From Paenibacillus oenotherae (GTDB lineage Bacteria > Bacillota > Bacilli > Paenibacillales > Paenibacillaceae): a stretch of DNA of 64,000 nt. A program made the translations under genes and the position numbers. Shown here in pieces: positions 10,894 to 20,191 of the stretch (positions are counted from its first letter, which is position 1; every line of letters starts with the position of its first letter). The notes beneath the pieces are model-generated. The model was given only the letters and a program-made list of their open reading frames with translations, made no database searches and was not told where the DNA came from. The DNA is taken from assembly GCF_019443105.1 (NCBI RefSeq), contig NZ_JAHZIJ010000011.1:99966-163965 (forward strand). Direction: 5' to 3'.

Positions 10894-11583
10894 ATGAGTA
10901 CGCAGCCCTATATGTTGCGGGATGTCCCTAACGAAGACCGACCTAGAGAACGCATGATGACAGTTGGGGCCGAGGCGCTTAGCCACGCGGAATTGCTTGC
11001 GATTTTACTAAGGACGGGAACGAAGCGCGAATCTGCGGTCACGCTGGCGTCCCGCATTCTGACGGAATGCGGGAGCTTGCGTGGTCTTGTTGATATGAGC
11101 ATTGAAGAAATGACGACCATTCGCGGAATTGGTCCGGCTAAAGCCGTTCAGCTGCGTGCAGGAATCGAGCTTGGCCGCCGCTTGTCCAAAAGCCGTCAAG
11201 GCGAGATGCCTACGATCCGCAAGCCGGCGGATGCGGCAAACCTGATGATGGAAGAGCTCCGTTATCTCAAGAAGGAGCATTTCATCTGTTTGTTTCTAAA
11301 CACGAAGAATCAGGTTATCTATCGGGAAACATTGTCAGTCGGAACGTTGAATGCCTCGCTTGTGCATCCTCGTGAAGTGTTTCGCTCTGCCATCAAGTGC
11401 AGCAGCGCTTCAATCATTTGCCTGCATAATCACCCGAGCGGAGATCCGACGCCAAGTCCGGAGGATGTGTCGCTGACACAACGGCTGAAGGAAGCTGGCG
11501 AGCTTGTCGGCATTGAAGTGCTGGATCATTTGGTAATAGGTGACAACCGTTTTATAAGTTTGAAGGAGCAAGGCTACATGTAA
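10894..11583 (+). CDS. radC: RadC-family JAMM/MPN protein
   Basis: 229 aa. RadC homologues were once assigned to DNA repair, but the function is unsettled. An N-terminal helix-hairpin-helix (TIRGIGPAKAVQLRA) precedes the JAMM metal site HNHPSGDPTPSPED. The ATG at 10894 is 6 bases after AGGA, so it is preferred to the ATG at 10888, which lies against the same Shine-Dalgarno. Sits 42 bases before mreB, as in Bacillus. Confidence 0.93.
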   Translation: MSTQPYMLRDVPNEDRPRERMMTVGAEALSHAELLAILLRTGTKRESAVTLASRILTECGSLRGLVDMSIEEMTTIRGIGPAKAVQLRAGIELGRRLSKSRQGEMPTIRKPADAANLMMEELRYLKKEHFICLFLNTKNQVIYRETLSVGTLNASLVHPREVFRSAIKCSSASIICLHNHPSGDPTPSPEDVSLTQRLKEAGELVGIEVLDHLVIGDNRFISLKEQGYM

Positions 11584-11625
11584 TATAATAATAAGGATTG
11601 TCTTAGAAGAGAAAGGAAGATTAAC

Positions 11626-12660
11626 ATGTTCGGTGGATTCTCAAAGGATCTGGGTATCGATCTAGGAACGGCGAATACCCTTGTATATTTAAGAGGTAAA
11701 GGCATTGTAGTCAGAGAGCCATCGGTGGTAGCGATTCGTACAGATACGAAGAAGATTGAAGCGGTCGGTGAAGACGCCAAAAAAATGATCGGACGGACGC
11801 CGGGCAACATTCGTGCTGTAAGACCGATGAAGGATGGCGTTATTGCTGATTTTGAAACGACAGCAACGATGATCAAATATTTTATTCGCCAAGCACAAAA
11901 AACACGTTCTCTGTTTCCCCGTCATCCGAACGTCATGGTTTGCGTTCCTTCAGGCATTACGGCAGTTGAGCAGAGAGCGGTCAAGGATGCGACTGAGCAA
12001 GCTGGGGCCAAAGAAGCTTTTACAATAGAAGAACCTTTCGCGGCGGCGATCGGTGCGGATTTGCCGGTATGGGAACCGACTGGAAGCATGGTTGTTGATA
12101 TTGGCGGCGGTACGACAGAGGTAGCTGTCATTTCGCTTGGAGGCATCGTCACAAGCCGGTCGATCCGTGTAGCCGGGGACGAAATGGACGAGGCTATCAT
12201 CCAGTACGTGAAGCGGATGTACAACCTGATGATTGGCGAGCGGACATCTGAGCAGCTTAAGATGGAGATCGGCTCCGCTCTGATGATGGAGAAGCCGGAC
12301 ACGATTGAGATTCGCGGTCGTGACCTTGTAAGCGGCTTGCCCAAGACGCTGGCTATTTCCTCTGATGAGATTACAGAGGCGCTGACGGATACAGTCAATG
12401 CGATTGTCGAAGCGGTGAAGGTCACTTTGGAGAAATGCCCGCCTGAGCTTTCCTCTGATATTATGGATCGCGGGATCGTATTGACCGGCGGCGGCGCGCT
12501 GCTGCGCAATTTGGATAAATTGCTTGCTCGCGAAACAGGCATGCCCGTCATTGTGGCGGAGAATCCGCTTGATTGTGTTGCAATCGGAACCGGCAGAGCA
12601 TTGGACCATATTGATCTCTTCAAAACAAGAAGCGGCCCTGTTTCTCGTTCCAAACGGTAA
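11626..12660 (+). CDS. mreB: Rod shape-determining protein MreB
   Basis: 344 aa, full length. Actin-like ATPase whose filaments under the membrane guide lateral wall synthesis. Phosphate-1 motif [11 protein letters not shown] is at residues 10-20, the phosphate-2 region reads [13 protein letters not shown], and the adenosine motif [11 protein letters not shown] lies near 284-294. Start ATG follows AAAGGAAG. First of the mreBCD block, which is followed by minCD. Confidence 0.98.
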   Translation: MFGGFSKDLGIDLGTANTLVYLRGKGIVVREPSVVAIRTDTKKIEAVGEDAKKMIGRTPGNIRAVRPMKDGVIADFETTATMIKYFIRQAQKTRSLFPRHPNVMVCVPSGITAVEQRAVKDATEQAGAKEAFTIEEPFAAAIGADLPVWEPTGSMVVDIGGGTTEVAVISLGGIVTSRSIRVAGDEMDEAIIQYVKRMYNLMIGERTSEQLKMEIGSALMMEKPDTIEIRGRDLVSGLPKTLAISSDEITEALTDTVNAIVEAVKVTLEKCPPELSSDIMDRGIVLTGGGALLRNLDKLLARETGMPVIVAENPLDCVAIGTGRALDHIDLFKTRSGPVSRSKR

Positions 12661-12712
12661 CGTCCGCTAGTACTTCAACAACGGATGATTGGAATGGGCG
12701 GGTGACAATTAG

Positions 12713-13603
12713 ATGTTCAACTGGATGCGTAACAAGCGGATGTTTGTGCTTATGATCGTTTTTATATTGTTTGTTGCCGTGCTGGGCTTTTCCATTAGTG
12801 ATCGCAAGAAGCTGTCATGGCCTGAGAATTTCATTATGGACTCAACCGGCTTCCTGCAGGAGCTGATATACAGGCCAGCAGGGTACATCTTGGGACTATT
12901 CGGGGACCTGGCCAATCTGCAGGAAGTCTACAAGGAGAACGAGCAGCTGCGGATTACAGCCGCAGCTTATGCTCGCGACAAAATTAATTATAATCAAATT
13001 GAGCAGAAGAATATAGAGTTGATGGAAGCGCTGGAATTTACTGAGCGGCAGAAGGGGAGCAACAAGTACAAGTATCTGATCGCACAGGTTGTTTCTTCCA
13101 GCACAGATCCTTATAACCCGACAATCCGCATCAATCTGGGTTCAAAGGATGGTATTCGCACCAATATGGTTGTTGTAACGACGAAGGGTCTCGTAGGGCT
13201 TATCAGCAGAGTGGATCCTTTCTATTCGTCCGTCATGCCGATTACCGAGCTTGATGTGCGGTCGCCGGATTCCAAAGGCATCGCGGCAACCGTGCTTAAA
13301 GAAGGAGCGGCACAGGAGGAGCAGGAATCATTCGGAATCATTGACAGCTATGATAAGGACACAGGAATGCTCATGATGTCCAAGATAGCCGAATCAGACA
13401 AGCTTAAGAAGGGTGATACCATTATCACATCCGGACGCGGCAATGTGTTTCCTTATGGCATGGTTATTGGAACCGTCGAGAACCGCCAGGTGGGTGACTT
13501 TGGCCTGACTCACACAGCTACCATCGAACCGGCTGCAGATTTCGAGAAACTAACGAATGTATTCGTCGTTCAGATGCCCAACATGGAGGAGAACGAGCAA
13601 TGA
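12713..13603 (+). CDS. mreC: Rod shape-determining protein MreC
   Basis: 296 aa. Extracytoplasmic partner of MreB/MreD and RodA-PBP2. One N-terminal transmembrane helix (about 8-28), a coiled coil (about 65-105), then the beta-rich MreC core (VSSSTDPYNPTIRINLGSKDG and GMVIGTVENRQVGDFG). ATG start with GGCGGGTG upstream. Its stop overlaps the mreD start by 4 bases, indicating translational coupling. Confidence 0.96.
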   Translation: MFNWMRNKRMFVLMIVFILFVAVLGFSISDRKKLSWPENFIMDSTGFLQELIYRPAGYILGLFGDLANLQEVYKENEQLRITAAAYARDKINYNQIEQKNIELMEALEFTERQKGSNKYKYLIAQVVSSSTDPYNPTIRINLGSKDGIRTNMVVVTTKGLVGLISRVDPFYSSVMPITELDVRSPDSKGIAATVLKEGAAQEEQESFGIIDSYDKDTGMLMMSKIAESDKLKKGDTIITSGRGNVFPYGMVIGTVENRQVGDFGLTHTATIEPAADFEKLTNVFVVQMPNMEENEQ

Positions 13604-14124
13604 GCATGCAGCGCATTATCGTTGTCATGCTGCTCTTCTTCCTATCGGAAGGTACTATATTCTATTGGCTGCTGCCTGATAGCTTAACGGGACGGGTAGT
13701 TCCGCACTTCATCCTGGCATTTGTGCTTTTTGCCGCCATCTATCGCAACCGCCATACAGCACTTATTCTTGGCCTGTCATTCGGGCTTCTCCAGGATCTT
13801 GCTTTCTACGGTAAAATTATCGGGGTGCATTCCTTCACAATGGCGCTTGTCGGTTATACAACCGGTCTGTTAATGGAACGCAGAAGAAGCACCATGCTTA
13901 TGGCGATGTCGATGATTGTCATGTCTACACTTGTGTATGATACGGTTGTTTATTTTATATACAGTGTATTCAAGCTGACTCATGGCACTTTCGAATGGGC
14001 GCTGCTTCATCACATTCTTCCCAGTCTATTTCTCCAAATCGGCTTTTCTCTTGCGCTGTATGTGCCGATCCGCCGCTGGTTTGAGAGCAGTGGAAAAAAG
14101 AAATCCGACGAAGAAGAGGAATAG
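13600..14124 (+). CDS. mreD: Rod shape-determining protein MreD
   Basis: 174 aa polytopic membrane protein with about five hydrophobic segments, matching the MreD family (LLQDLAFYGKIIGVHSFTMAL core). Works with MreC and RodA in cell-wall elongation. Start ATG overlaps the mreC stop (ATGA). The C-terminus is a short basic then acidic tail. Confidence 0.93.
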   Translation: MSMQRIIVVMLLFFLSEGTIFYWLLPDSLTGRVVPHFILAFVLFAAIYRNRHTALILGLSFGLLQDLAFYGKIIGVHSFTMALVGYTTGLLMERRRSTMLMAMSMIVMSTLVYDTVVYFIYSVFKLTHGTFEWALLHHILPSLFLQIGFSLALYVPIRRWFESSGKKKSDEEEE

Positions 14125-14277
14125 CGGCAGGAATCTGTTCGTATTAGCAAGAATCGTATAGAAGCAGATTGGAATTGACAGATGCGGCAGGAAGCAGGCT
14201 TGATGAAGCGGCTTTCTGCTTATGATATGGAATCCGTGCAAGAGACAAGCAGAGAAAGCTTTTTAGGAGGGGCGAGC

Positions 14278-14937
14278 GTGACCGACAAGCAGCACATTAC
14301 GATAAAGGGCGTCAAGGAAGGGCTTGTCTTCCTCTTTGATGATAAATGCGAATTTTCTGCGCTGCTGGATGAGTTGCAATTCAAATTGGAAAAGTCGCAT
14401 CAGCAGCTGCTGACCGGTCCGCTCGTCCATGTTCATGTGAAACTTGGCACGCGCCAGGCAAGCGATGATGAGAAGGAAAGCATTAAGGCTACAATCCGCC
14501 AGCGCGGCAATTTGCTTGTGCAGTCTATTGAAAGCGATGCATTGGAGGAGCCTGAGGGAGAGAACCCGCATAATTTGAAAGTGCATACCGGAATTATCCG
14601 TTCCGGCCAAACGCTGGAGCATAACGGGAATCTGCTTCTAATGGGCGATTTGAATCCGGGAGGAACGTTGCTCTGCACAGGTGATATTTATGTGCTTGGC
14701 GCCCTGCGGGGCTTGGCGCATGCGGGCTCGCAGGGACGGGAAGAGTCCATCATTGCGGCCTCGCTTATGCGGCCGACTCAGCTGCGGATCGGTGAAGTGA
14801 TCAGCCGTCCTCCGGATGAGTGGATGAGCGGAGATGCAGCGATGGAATTTGCTTATTTGAACGAAGGCGTTATGAAGATCGACAAGATGTCACATTTGCA
14901 TCGATTGCGGATACAGCCTGTCGTCTTTAAAGCATAG
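14278..14937 (+). CDS. minC: Septum site-determining protein MinC
   Basis: 219 aa. Inhibitor of FtsZ polymerisation, recruited by MinD. The N-terminal domain (ITIKGVKEGLVFLFDD) is followed by the C-terminal beta-helix with HTGIIRSGQTLEHNGNLLL, MGDLNPGGTL and DIYVLGALRGLAHAG, the MinD-binding part. The GTG at 14278 has a perfect AGGAGG 7 bases upstream; the same frame is open from 14182 but without homology. Followed 79 bases later by minD. Confidence 0.95.
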   Translation: MTDKQHITIKGVKEGLVFLFDDKCEFSALLDELQFKLEKSHQQLLTGPLVHVHVKLGTRQASDDEKESIKATIRQRGNLLVQSIESDALEEPEGENPHNLKVHTGIIRSGQTLEHNGNLLLMGDLNPGGTLLCTGDIYVLGALRGLAHAGSQGREESIIAASLMRPTQLRIGEVISRPPDEWMSGDAAMEFAYLNEGVMKIDKMSHLHRLRIQPVVFKA

Positions 14938-15016
14938 CTGCACAACCTTACAATTGACTGTAATCCTCAGTCGGTTCATAATCGAAACTAGCGGATACAG
15001 TGAGGAGTGGCAAGTC

Positions 15017-15811
15017 ATGGGAGAAGCGATAGTAGTAACATCGGGGAAAGGCGGGGTCGGCAAAACGACGACTTCGGCTAATTTGGGGACAGCGCTTGCC
15101 TTGCTGGGCAAGAAAGTATGTATGGTCGATACCGATATCGGCCTGCGTAATCTGGATGTCGTTATGGGGCTGGAGAACCGGATTATTTATGACCTGATCG
15201 ATGTAGCGGAGGGACGCTGTCGGCTGAATCAGGCGCTTGTGAAGGATAAACGGTTCGATGAGCTGTATATGCTTCCTGCCGCGCAGACAAAGGACAAGCA
15301 TGATATTGCTCCGGAGCAGGTACGGGACATCATACTCGAGCTGAAGAAAGAATATGATTATGTCGTGATTGATTGCCCCGCAGGAATCGAGCAGGGCTTC
15401 CGCAATGCGGTTGCCGGGGCTGACCGGGCGATTGTAGTAACTACGCCCGAGAATGCTGCTGTTCGGGATGCGGACCGGGTAATCGGTCTTCTTGAGCAAT
15501 CTCAGGTGCCGGCCAGATTGGTTATTAACCGGATTCGGGCTAACATGGTACGCTCCGGCGAAATGCTCGACATTGATGAAATCTGCCAGGTGCTGGCTGT
15601 TGATCTGCTGGGTATCGTTCCCGATGATGAGAAAGTGATTAAAGCTGCGAATGCCGGTGAACCGACTGTTATGGATCCTTCCTCGCGTGCTGCGATTGCC
15701 TATCGCAATATCGCCAGAAGAATGCTTGGGGACATGGTGCCTCTTATGCCGCTGGAAGAGAAGTCGTCGGGTGTTATGAAGCGGTTTCGCAAGTTTTTTG
15801 GAATAGGATGA
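15017..15811 (+). CDS. minD: Septum site-determining protein MinD
   Basis: 264 aa. Membrane-associated ParA-type ATPase. Deviant Walker A GKGGVGKTT is at residues 10-18, with DTDIGLRNLD and VVIDCPAGIE following. The C-terminal end (MKRFRKFFGIG) is the amphipathic membrane-targeting helix. I chose the ATG at 15017, with GAGGAGTGG upstream; the frame is open from 14954. In Bacillus MinCD is positioned by DivIVA/MinJ, which are not in this window. Confidence 0.98.
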   Translation: MGEAIVVTSGKGGVGKTTTSANLGTALALLGKKVCMVDTDIGLRNLDVVMGLENRIIYDLIDVAEGRCRLNQALVKDKRFDELYMLPAAQTKDKHDIAPEQVRDIILELKKEYDYVVIDCPAGIEQGFRNAVAGADRAIVVTTPENAAVRDADRVIGLLEQSQVPARLVINRIRANMVRSGEMLDIDEICQVLAVDLLGIVPDDEKVIKAANAGEPTVMDPSSRAAIAYRNIARRMLGDMVPLMPLEEKSSGVMKRFRKFFGIG

Positions 15812-15818
15812 TCGGATT

Positions 15819-16967
15819 GTGATAGGCAAACTGAAAAAACTGGATTGGGGCATGCTTCTCATTCTTCTTGCTCTGATGGTTGTCAGCTTTATTCTGGTCC
15901 GCAGCGCAACGAACGGCAATCCGGGATATGACAACTATGACATGAAGGTACTGATTTTTTACGGAATCGGATTTGCAGTAGCGATTGCCGTAACGCTGGT
16001 TGACTATCGTGTTTTTCTGAAATCATGGTTATTTTTATATATCCTTGGCCTTGTGCTTCTGGTTGTCGTCTATCTGACTGCCGAAGAGATCAATGGCGCC
16101 AGAAGCTGGTTCGCATTACCAGGGGGGCTGCAGTTCCAGCCTGCCGAAATGGTGAAGATCATCCTTATCATTACGGTTGCCTTTCTTATGGGAAGGCGTC
16201 AGGGAGATCCGCTCCGGGTGCGGCAGGATCTGCTCGTCATAGGGGCGTTCTCGTTTGTTCCCTTTGCTCTGGTTATGATTCAGCCTGACCTTGGAAACGC
16301 CATTATCTATTTGGTCATTCTGCTCGGCATGCTGTGGATTGGCAATGTCAGATATACGCATGTGCTGATTGGTATTTCCCTCGTAATCGGGGGATTGATG
16401 CTGTTTGTTTTTCTGTTCAATACGTATAATACGGAAATTTATGATTACCTCAAAGAGCATGAGAAGAAGCACTGGCATGAGCGGATTAACGGTTTTATTA
16501 ACCCTAACGAGGCTTCTGCCAATGAAGTGTATCAAGCCGATAAAGCCAAGATTGCGATCAGCTCTGGCGGCTTGACTGGCGATGGCTACATGCAGGGGGA
16601 TTCCAAAAACCGCGGCTTTATCCCATATCCGTACTCGGATGCTATCTTTGTCGTCATTGGAGAGGAATTCGGGTTTCAAGGCGCTGCGGTGGTGCTTATG
16701 CTATATTTTCTGCTGATCTACCGCATGATTATTATAGCGTTTCAATGTTATGATTTGCGGGGCTCCTTCATTATTGTAGGAATTGTCTCGATGTACGTAT
16801 TCCAGGTGTTCCAGAACATTGGCATGATGATCGGACTGATGCCGATAACGGGAATTACATTGCCCTTTATCAGCTACGGCGGCACGTCGCTTCTGCTGAA
16901 CATGCTCAGTATCGGAATTGTGTTTAGTGTCAAGGCGCATCAAGAGAAATATGAGATGGCCGAGTAG
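15819..16967 (+). CDS. rodA: RodA-type SEDS peptidoglycan polymerase
   Basis: 382 aa, about ten transmembrane helices. SEDS glycosyltransferase that polymerises lipid II during elongation. Conserved SEDS signatures include NGARSWF, QPAEMVKI, QPDLGNA and GLMPITGITLPFISYGGTSLL. GTG start 8 bases after the minD stop, so probably co-transcribed. Family members RodA, FtsW and SpoVE are hard to separate by eye; neighbourhood with mre/min favours RodA. Confidence 0.88.
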   Translation: MIGKLKKLDWGMLLILLALMVVSFILVRSATNGNPGYDNYDMKVLIFYGIGFAVAIAVTLVDYRVFLKSWLFLYILGLVLLVVVYLTAEEINGARSWFALPGGLQFQPAEMVKIILIITVAFLMGRRQGDPLRVRQDLLVIGAFSFVPFALVMIQPDLGNAIIYLVILLGMLWIGNVRYTHVLIGISLVIGGLMLFVFLFNTYNTEIYDYLKEHEKKHWHERINGFINPNEASANEVYQADKAKIAISSGGLTGDGYMQGDSKNRGFIPYPYSDAIFVVIGEEFGFQGAAVVLMLYFLLIYRMIIIAFQCYDLRGSFIIVGIVSMYVFQVFQNIGMMIGLMPITGITLPFISYGGTSLLLNMLSIGIVFSVKAHQEKYEMAE

Positions 16968-16999
16968 CCGTTTAGCGATAGGACGCTAGACGGCTTTTT
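16966..16999 (+). terminator. Rho-independent terminator after rodA
   Basis: Stem agccgtttagcg (16966-16977) / cgctagacggct (16984-16995), one G-U pair, 6-base loop, then TTTTT. The 5' arm overlaps the rodA stop codon. Confidence 0.9.
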
Positions 17000-17089
17000 G
17001 CTGTATTTATGGCTGTGAGGGGCTACATAAAGAGGCCTGTCTCCACATATACATAGAGCGAACAAGCTGTCTGTATAGGGGGATTGGCG

Positions 17090-18037
17090 ATGGATACAAC
17101 GAAAGGAATTCGCGAGCGCCGGCAAGAGCGGATAAGAAAGATCATGAGCGAAAACCAGAGCCCGGTTTGGTCTTATTCTATGGATAGTTATCCGAGCGAG
17201 CAAATAGGACCGGAGCCTCCGTCAGGCTGGCAACCGCAGCCTCTGCCCCAGGAGCTTCAAGCCTTGCCAATAATGACAGCGGATAAAGGAGATCGTGACC
17301 CGGAGCAATTGTGGAAGTCACAGGCGAATCCGTGGGAGAGTGCCGGCTGGAGAATCGCGCCTCATGCGGGCGCAAGCATGGGCAGTGGAGGCAAGCGTGA
17401 CGATGAACCGAGGTACCCTTCTTTTGCCAGAGGATTATTTATCCAGTCAGCCGTGGCGGCAGCGGTATTCGTTATCGTCTTCGCCATGTTCCGGATCGAG
17501 GGGCCGATGTTCAAAAAAGGGCAAGAGATCGTTGCGATTGCGCTGACAGACGAGATCGATTTTGAGCGAGCTGCGGACTGGTACCGGAATACATTTGCCG
17601 GAGCGCCTTCTTTCATCCCGTTATTCGGCAGCGATCAACCGGGGGAGTCCAAGCAGGTGGAGGGCAATGTGTCCTTGCCGGTAACAGCACCCTTGGAGAA
17701 CGGCACGATTGTTCGCTCTTTCGCAGAGACACTGGGCAGCGTAGAGATTGCGGGGGAGTCGGAAGCCGAGATCGTCGCCGCAGAAACCGGTCGTGTGCTG
17801 CTGGTAACAGAAGAAGAGAAGACAGGAAAGACAGTTGTACTGCAGCATGCGAACGAGCGGGTTACAGTCTATGGCGGGCTTGAGAAAGTGGCGGTTGCAG
17901 TCGGTGATTGGGTCGAGGGCGGTGACGGGCTTGGCCATCTTGCCGCTGCGGGTGAGAATGAGAGCAGTCTGTTGTTCTTCGCGGTAAAAGAGAAGAACCG
18001 ATATGTCAATCCGGCGGATGTCGTTCCGTTTGATTAA
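17090..18037 (+). CDS. spoIVFA: Stage IV sporulation protein FA (inactive M23-like)
   Basis: 315 aa. In Bacillus, SpoIVFA holds SpoIVFB and BofA in a complex in the outer forespore membrane and restrains pro-sigma-K processing. An N-terminal cytoplasmic part (about 1-117), one transmembrane helix (about 118-140) and a C-terminal LytM/M23-like domain (about 200-315) are visible. The M23 zinc ligands are not evident: where active enzymes have HxH, this protein reads LLFFAVKEKNRYVNP, consistent with a non-catalytic regulator. ATG at 17090 is 7 bases after AGGGGG. Overlaps spoIVFB. Confidence 0.85.
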   Translation: MDTTKGIRERRQERIRKIMSENQSPVWSYSMDSYPSEQIGPEPPSGWQPQPLPQELQALPIMTADKGDRDPEQLWKSQANPWESAGWRIAPHAGASMGSGGKRDDEPRYPSFARGLFIQSAVAAAVFVIVFAMFRIEGPMFKKGQEIVAIALTDEIDFERAADWYRNTFAGAPSFIPLFGSDQPGESKQVEGNVSLPVTAPLENGTIVRSFAETLGSVEIAGESEAEIVAAETGRVLLVTEEEKTGKTVVLQHANERVTVYGGLEKVAVAVGDWVEGGDGLGHLAAAGENESSLLFFAVKEKNRYVNPADVVPFD

Positions 18038-18914
18038 ATTTAAAGGTATCGCATGGTCTCTGCACCCGCTATTTGTACTCATAATGCTGACTTCGGTCAT
18101 AACCGGTTATTTTATCGAATTGCTGACCTTGTTCGCTATTGTATTCGTGCATGAGCTGGGCCATGTCATAGCCGCCCGCGGCTTCGGCTGGACGATTCGC
18201 GAGGTGAAGCTGCTGCCTTTTGGCGGGGTGGCCGAGGTTGAGGATGGAGGAAGCATGCCTTCCCGAGAGGAGGCAATCGTAGCACTAGCCGGGCCGCTGC
18301 AAAATGTATGGATGGGTATGGCGGCATGGACGATGGGGCAGCTTGGCTGGTGGAGTGCCGATTGGTCGGAATATGTATGGAGAGCCAATGCTATGATCGG
18401 GCTGTTCAATCTTTTGCCGATTTTGCCGCTGGATGGCGGCAAGCTGATGCACGCCTGGTTCACCCGCACGTTTACTTTTCACCAATCTTTAATGTGGGGA
18501 GCCCGAATCAGCTTAGTTCTAAGCGGCGGGATGGTTCTCGTCTCCATTGTTCCGGCGCTGCAGGCAGAGGGTGAAGGAATACAAGCGAATTTGCTGGTCG
18601 TTGGCTTGTTCCTGCTCATTACGAATTGGACCTATTCCCGTCATGTTCCATTCTTATTTCTTCGCTTCCTGACCAATCGCGGCTTGGCGGCTTCCAAAAG
18701 CATGGCTCGAGGCGTATGGGCGCTGCCCATTGTCGTATCGAAGCGGCATTCTGTTGCGGCTATATTGCGGCTCTTCAAACGCGACAGCTATCATCTGATC
18801 GTCATTATGGAGGACGAAGGCAGCATTCTTGCCATTTTGCCTGAACAACAGCTTGTTGAAGGTTTTTTGTCCGATGGGAAGGCTGATCGTGCAGTTTCAG
18901 AGCTTTTCATGTAA
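18003..18914 (+). CDS. spoIVFB: Sporulation sigma-K processing protease SpoIVFB
   Basis: 303 aa. Intramembrane zinc metalloprotease (site-2 protease, M50) that cleaves pro-sigma-K. HELGH is at residues 50-54, and the second metal motif NLLPILPLDGGKL lies in a later helix. A C-terminal CBS-like tail (about 215-303) resembles the ATP-sensing part of SpoIVFB. Start is uncertain: ATG at 18003 overlaps spoIVFA by 35 bases; ATG at 18018 is the alternative. Confidence 0.92.
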   Translation: MSIRRMSFRLIKFKGIAWSLHPLFVLIMLTSVITGYFIELLTLFAIVFVHELGHVIAARGFGWTIREVKLLPFGGVAEVEDGGSMPSREEAIVALAGPLQNVWMGMAAWTMGQLGWWSADWSEYVWRANAMIGLFNLLPILPLDGGKLMHAWFTRTFTFHQSLMWGARISLVLSGGMVLVSIVPALQAEGEGIQANLLVVGLFLLITNWTYSRHVPFLFLRFLTNRGLAASKSMARGVWALPIVVSKRHSVAAILRLFKRDSYHLIVIMEDEGSILAILPEQQLVEGFLSDGKADRAVSELFM

Positions 18915-18946
18915 AATAGATAGAAATGGATTAGGCAGGTGTTCGA

Positions 18947-20188
18947 ATGACGATGAAACAAATGTTGATTCACGGACAAAGCGACATGCTGCAGACGGCA
19001 ATCATGCAGGAAAGCAAGCTGATCGAATTCTATATGGAGAAGACTGCGGTCTCCGGCCAATTGGTAGGCAGTATCTATAAAGGGCGGGTAGTGAATGTGC
19101 TCCCAGGCATGCAGGCGGCTTTCGTCGATATCGGTCTGGGCAAGAATGCATTTCTGTACATCGATGATGTTCTGCACCCGAATTTGGAGCGGCAGCCTAA
19201 AGAGAAGCCGGTTATTACCCAACTTCTCAAGGTCGGACAAGAGGTAGTGGTCCAGATTATTAAAGAACCGCTTGGCAGCAAGGGAGCTCGTGTAACGACG
19301 CATTATTCTCTGCCGGGGCGGTTTCTCGTTTATATGCCTCATGCCGATTATGTGGGTGTTTCGAAGAAGGTTAACGGTGAGCAGGAACGAGGCCGTCTCC
19401 GGTCGGTCGGCGAGACGATCCGCCAATGTGGCGAAGGCGTCATTATGCGAACCGCTGCAGATGGCGAAAGCAGTGATTCGCTGCAATCGGATCTCCAGTT
19501 TCTCCGCGAGCTCTGGGACGGTATTGAGACTCGGGCGAAGGGGATGCCAGCGCCCAGCGAGCTGCACCGTGAAGCGGGATTGGTGCACCGGCTTGTAAGA
19601 GACCTGTTGACAGCGGAGATGGACGAGGTGTGGATTGACGATCTCGCCAGATTCAAAGAAATGGAACGCCTTATGCACATAATGGCGCCCGCAATGCTAC
19701 CGCGGCTCAAGCTGTACGAACGGCAGGCAGCGCTGTCTTTATTCGATAAGTATGCGGTGAATGAACAGCTTCACAAGGCGTTTGAGCGCCGCATCCAGCT
19801 TGGCAGTGGCGGCGACCTCATCTGGGACCAGACGGAGGCGCTGACAGTAGTCGATGTGAACACGGGCAAGTTTGTGGGCACAAGCGACCTGGAGGATACC
19901 GTGTTCAAGACGAATATGGAGGCGGCGGAGCAGATTGCCCGCCTGCTTAGGCTGCGTGATGTTGGCGGTATCATTATTATTGATTTTATCGATATGGAAC
20001 AGCAAGGCCATCGCGAGCAGATTATGGGGAGACTGGAGCAATTGATGCGTGATGATCGTACCAAATGCCAGGTAGTCGGCTGGACCCGCTTAGGGCTTCT
20101 GGAGCTGACCCGCAAAAAAGTGCGCGATCATGAGCTGAGTCCGCGTTATGAAACTTGCAGCGCGTGCAAAGGGAGAGGCAAGCTGTAG
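18947..20188 (+). CDS. rng: Ribonuclease E/G
   Basis: 413 aa, close to RNase G but somewhat short. Endoribonuclease for rRNA and mRNA. An S1 domain (about 38-125, GSIYKGRVVNVLPGMQAAFVD) is split from the nuclease core, where the metal-binding DVNTGKFVG and IIIIDFIDM motifs are present. A C-terminal CSACKGRGKL can form the zinc link. B. subtilis lacks this enzyme, while Paenibacillaceae have it. 32 bases after spoIVFB, so probably co-transcribed; converges with the next gene. Confidence 0.93.
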   Translation: MTMKQMLIHGQSDMLQTAIMQESKLIEFYMEKTAVSGQLVGSIYKGRVVNVLPGMQAAFVDIGLGKNAFLYIDDVLHPNLERQPKEKPVITQLLKVGQEVVVQIIKEPLGSKGARVTTHYSLPGRFLVYMPHADYVGVSKKVNGEQERGRLRSVGETIRQCGEGVIMRTAADGESSDSLQSDLQFLRELWDGIETRAKGMPAPSELHREAGLVHRLVRDLLTAEMDEVWIDDLARFKEMERLMHIMAPAMLPRLKLYERQAALSLFDKYAVNEQLHKAFERRIQLGSGGDLIWDQTEALTVVDVNTGKFVGTSDLEDTVFKTNMEAAEQIARLLRLRDVGGIIIIDFIDMEQQGHREQIMGRLEQLMRDDRTKCQVVGWTRLGLLELTRKKVRDHELSPRYETCSACKGRGKL

Positions 20189-20191
20189 TTC

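Noticed and set aside
14948-15934. 328-aa reverse-strand ORF opposite minD
   Set aside because: Antisense to an unmistakable MinD.
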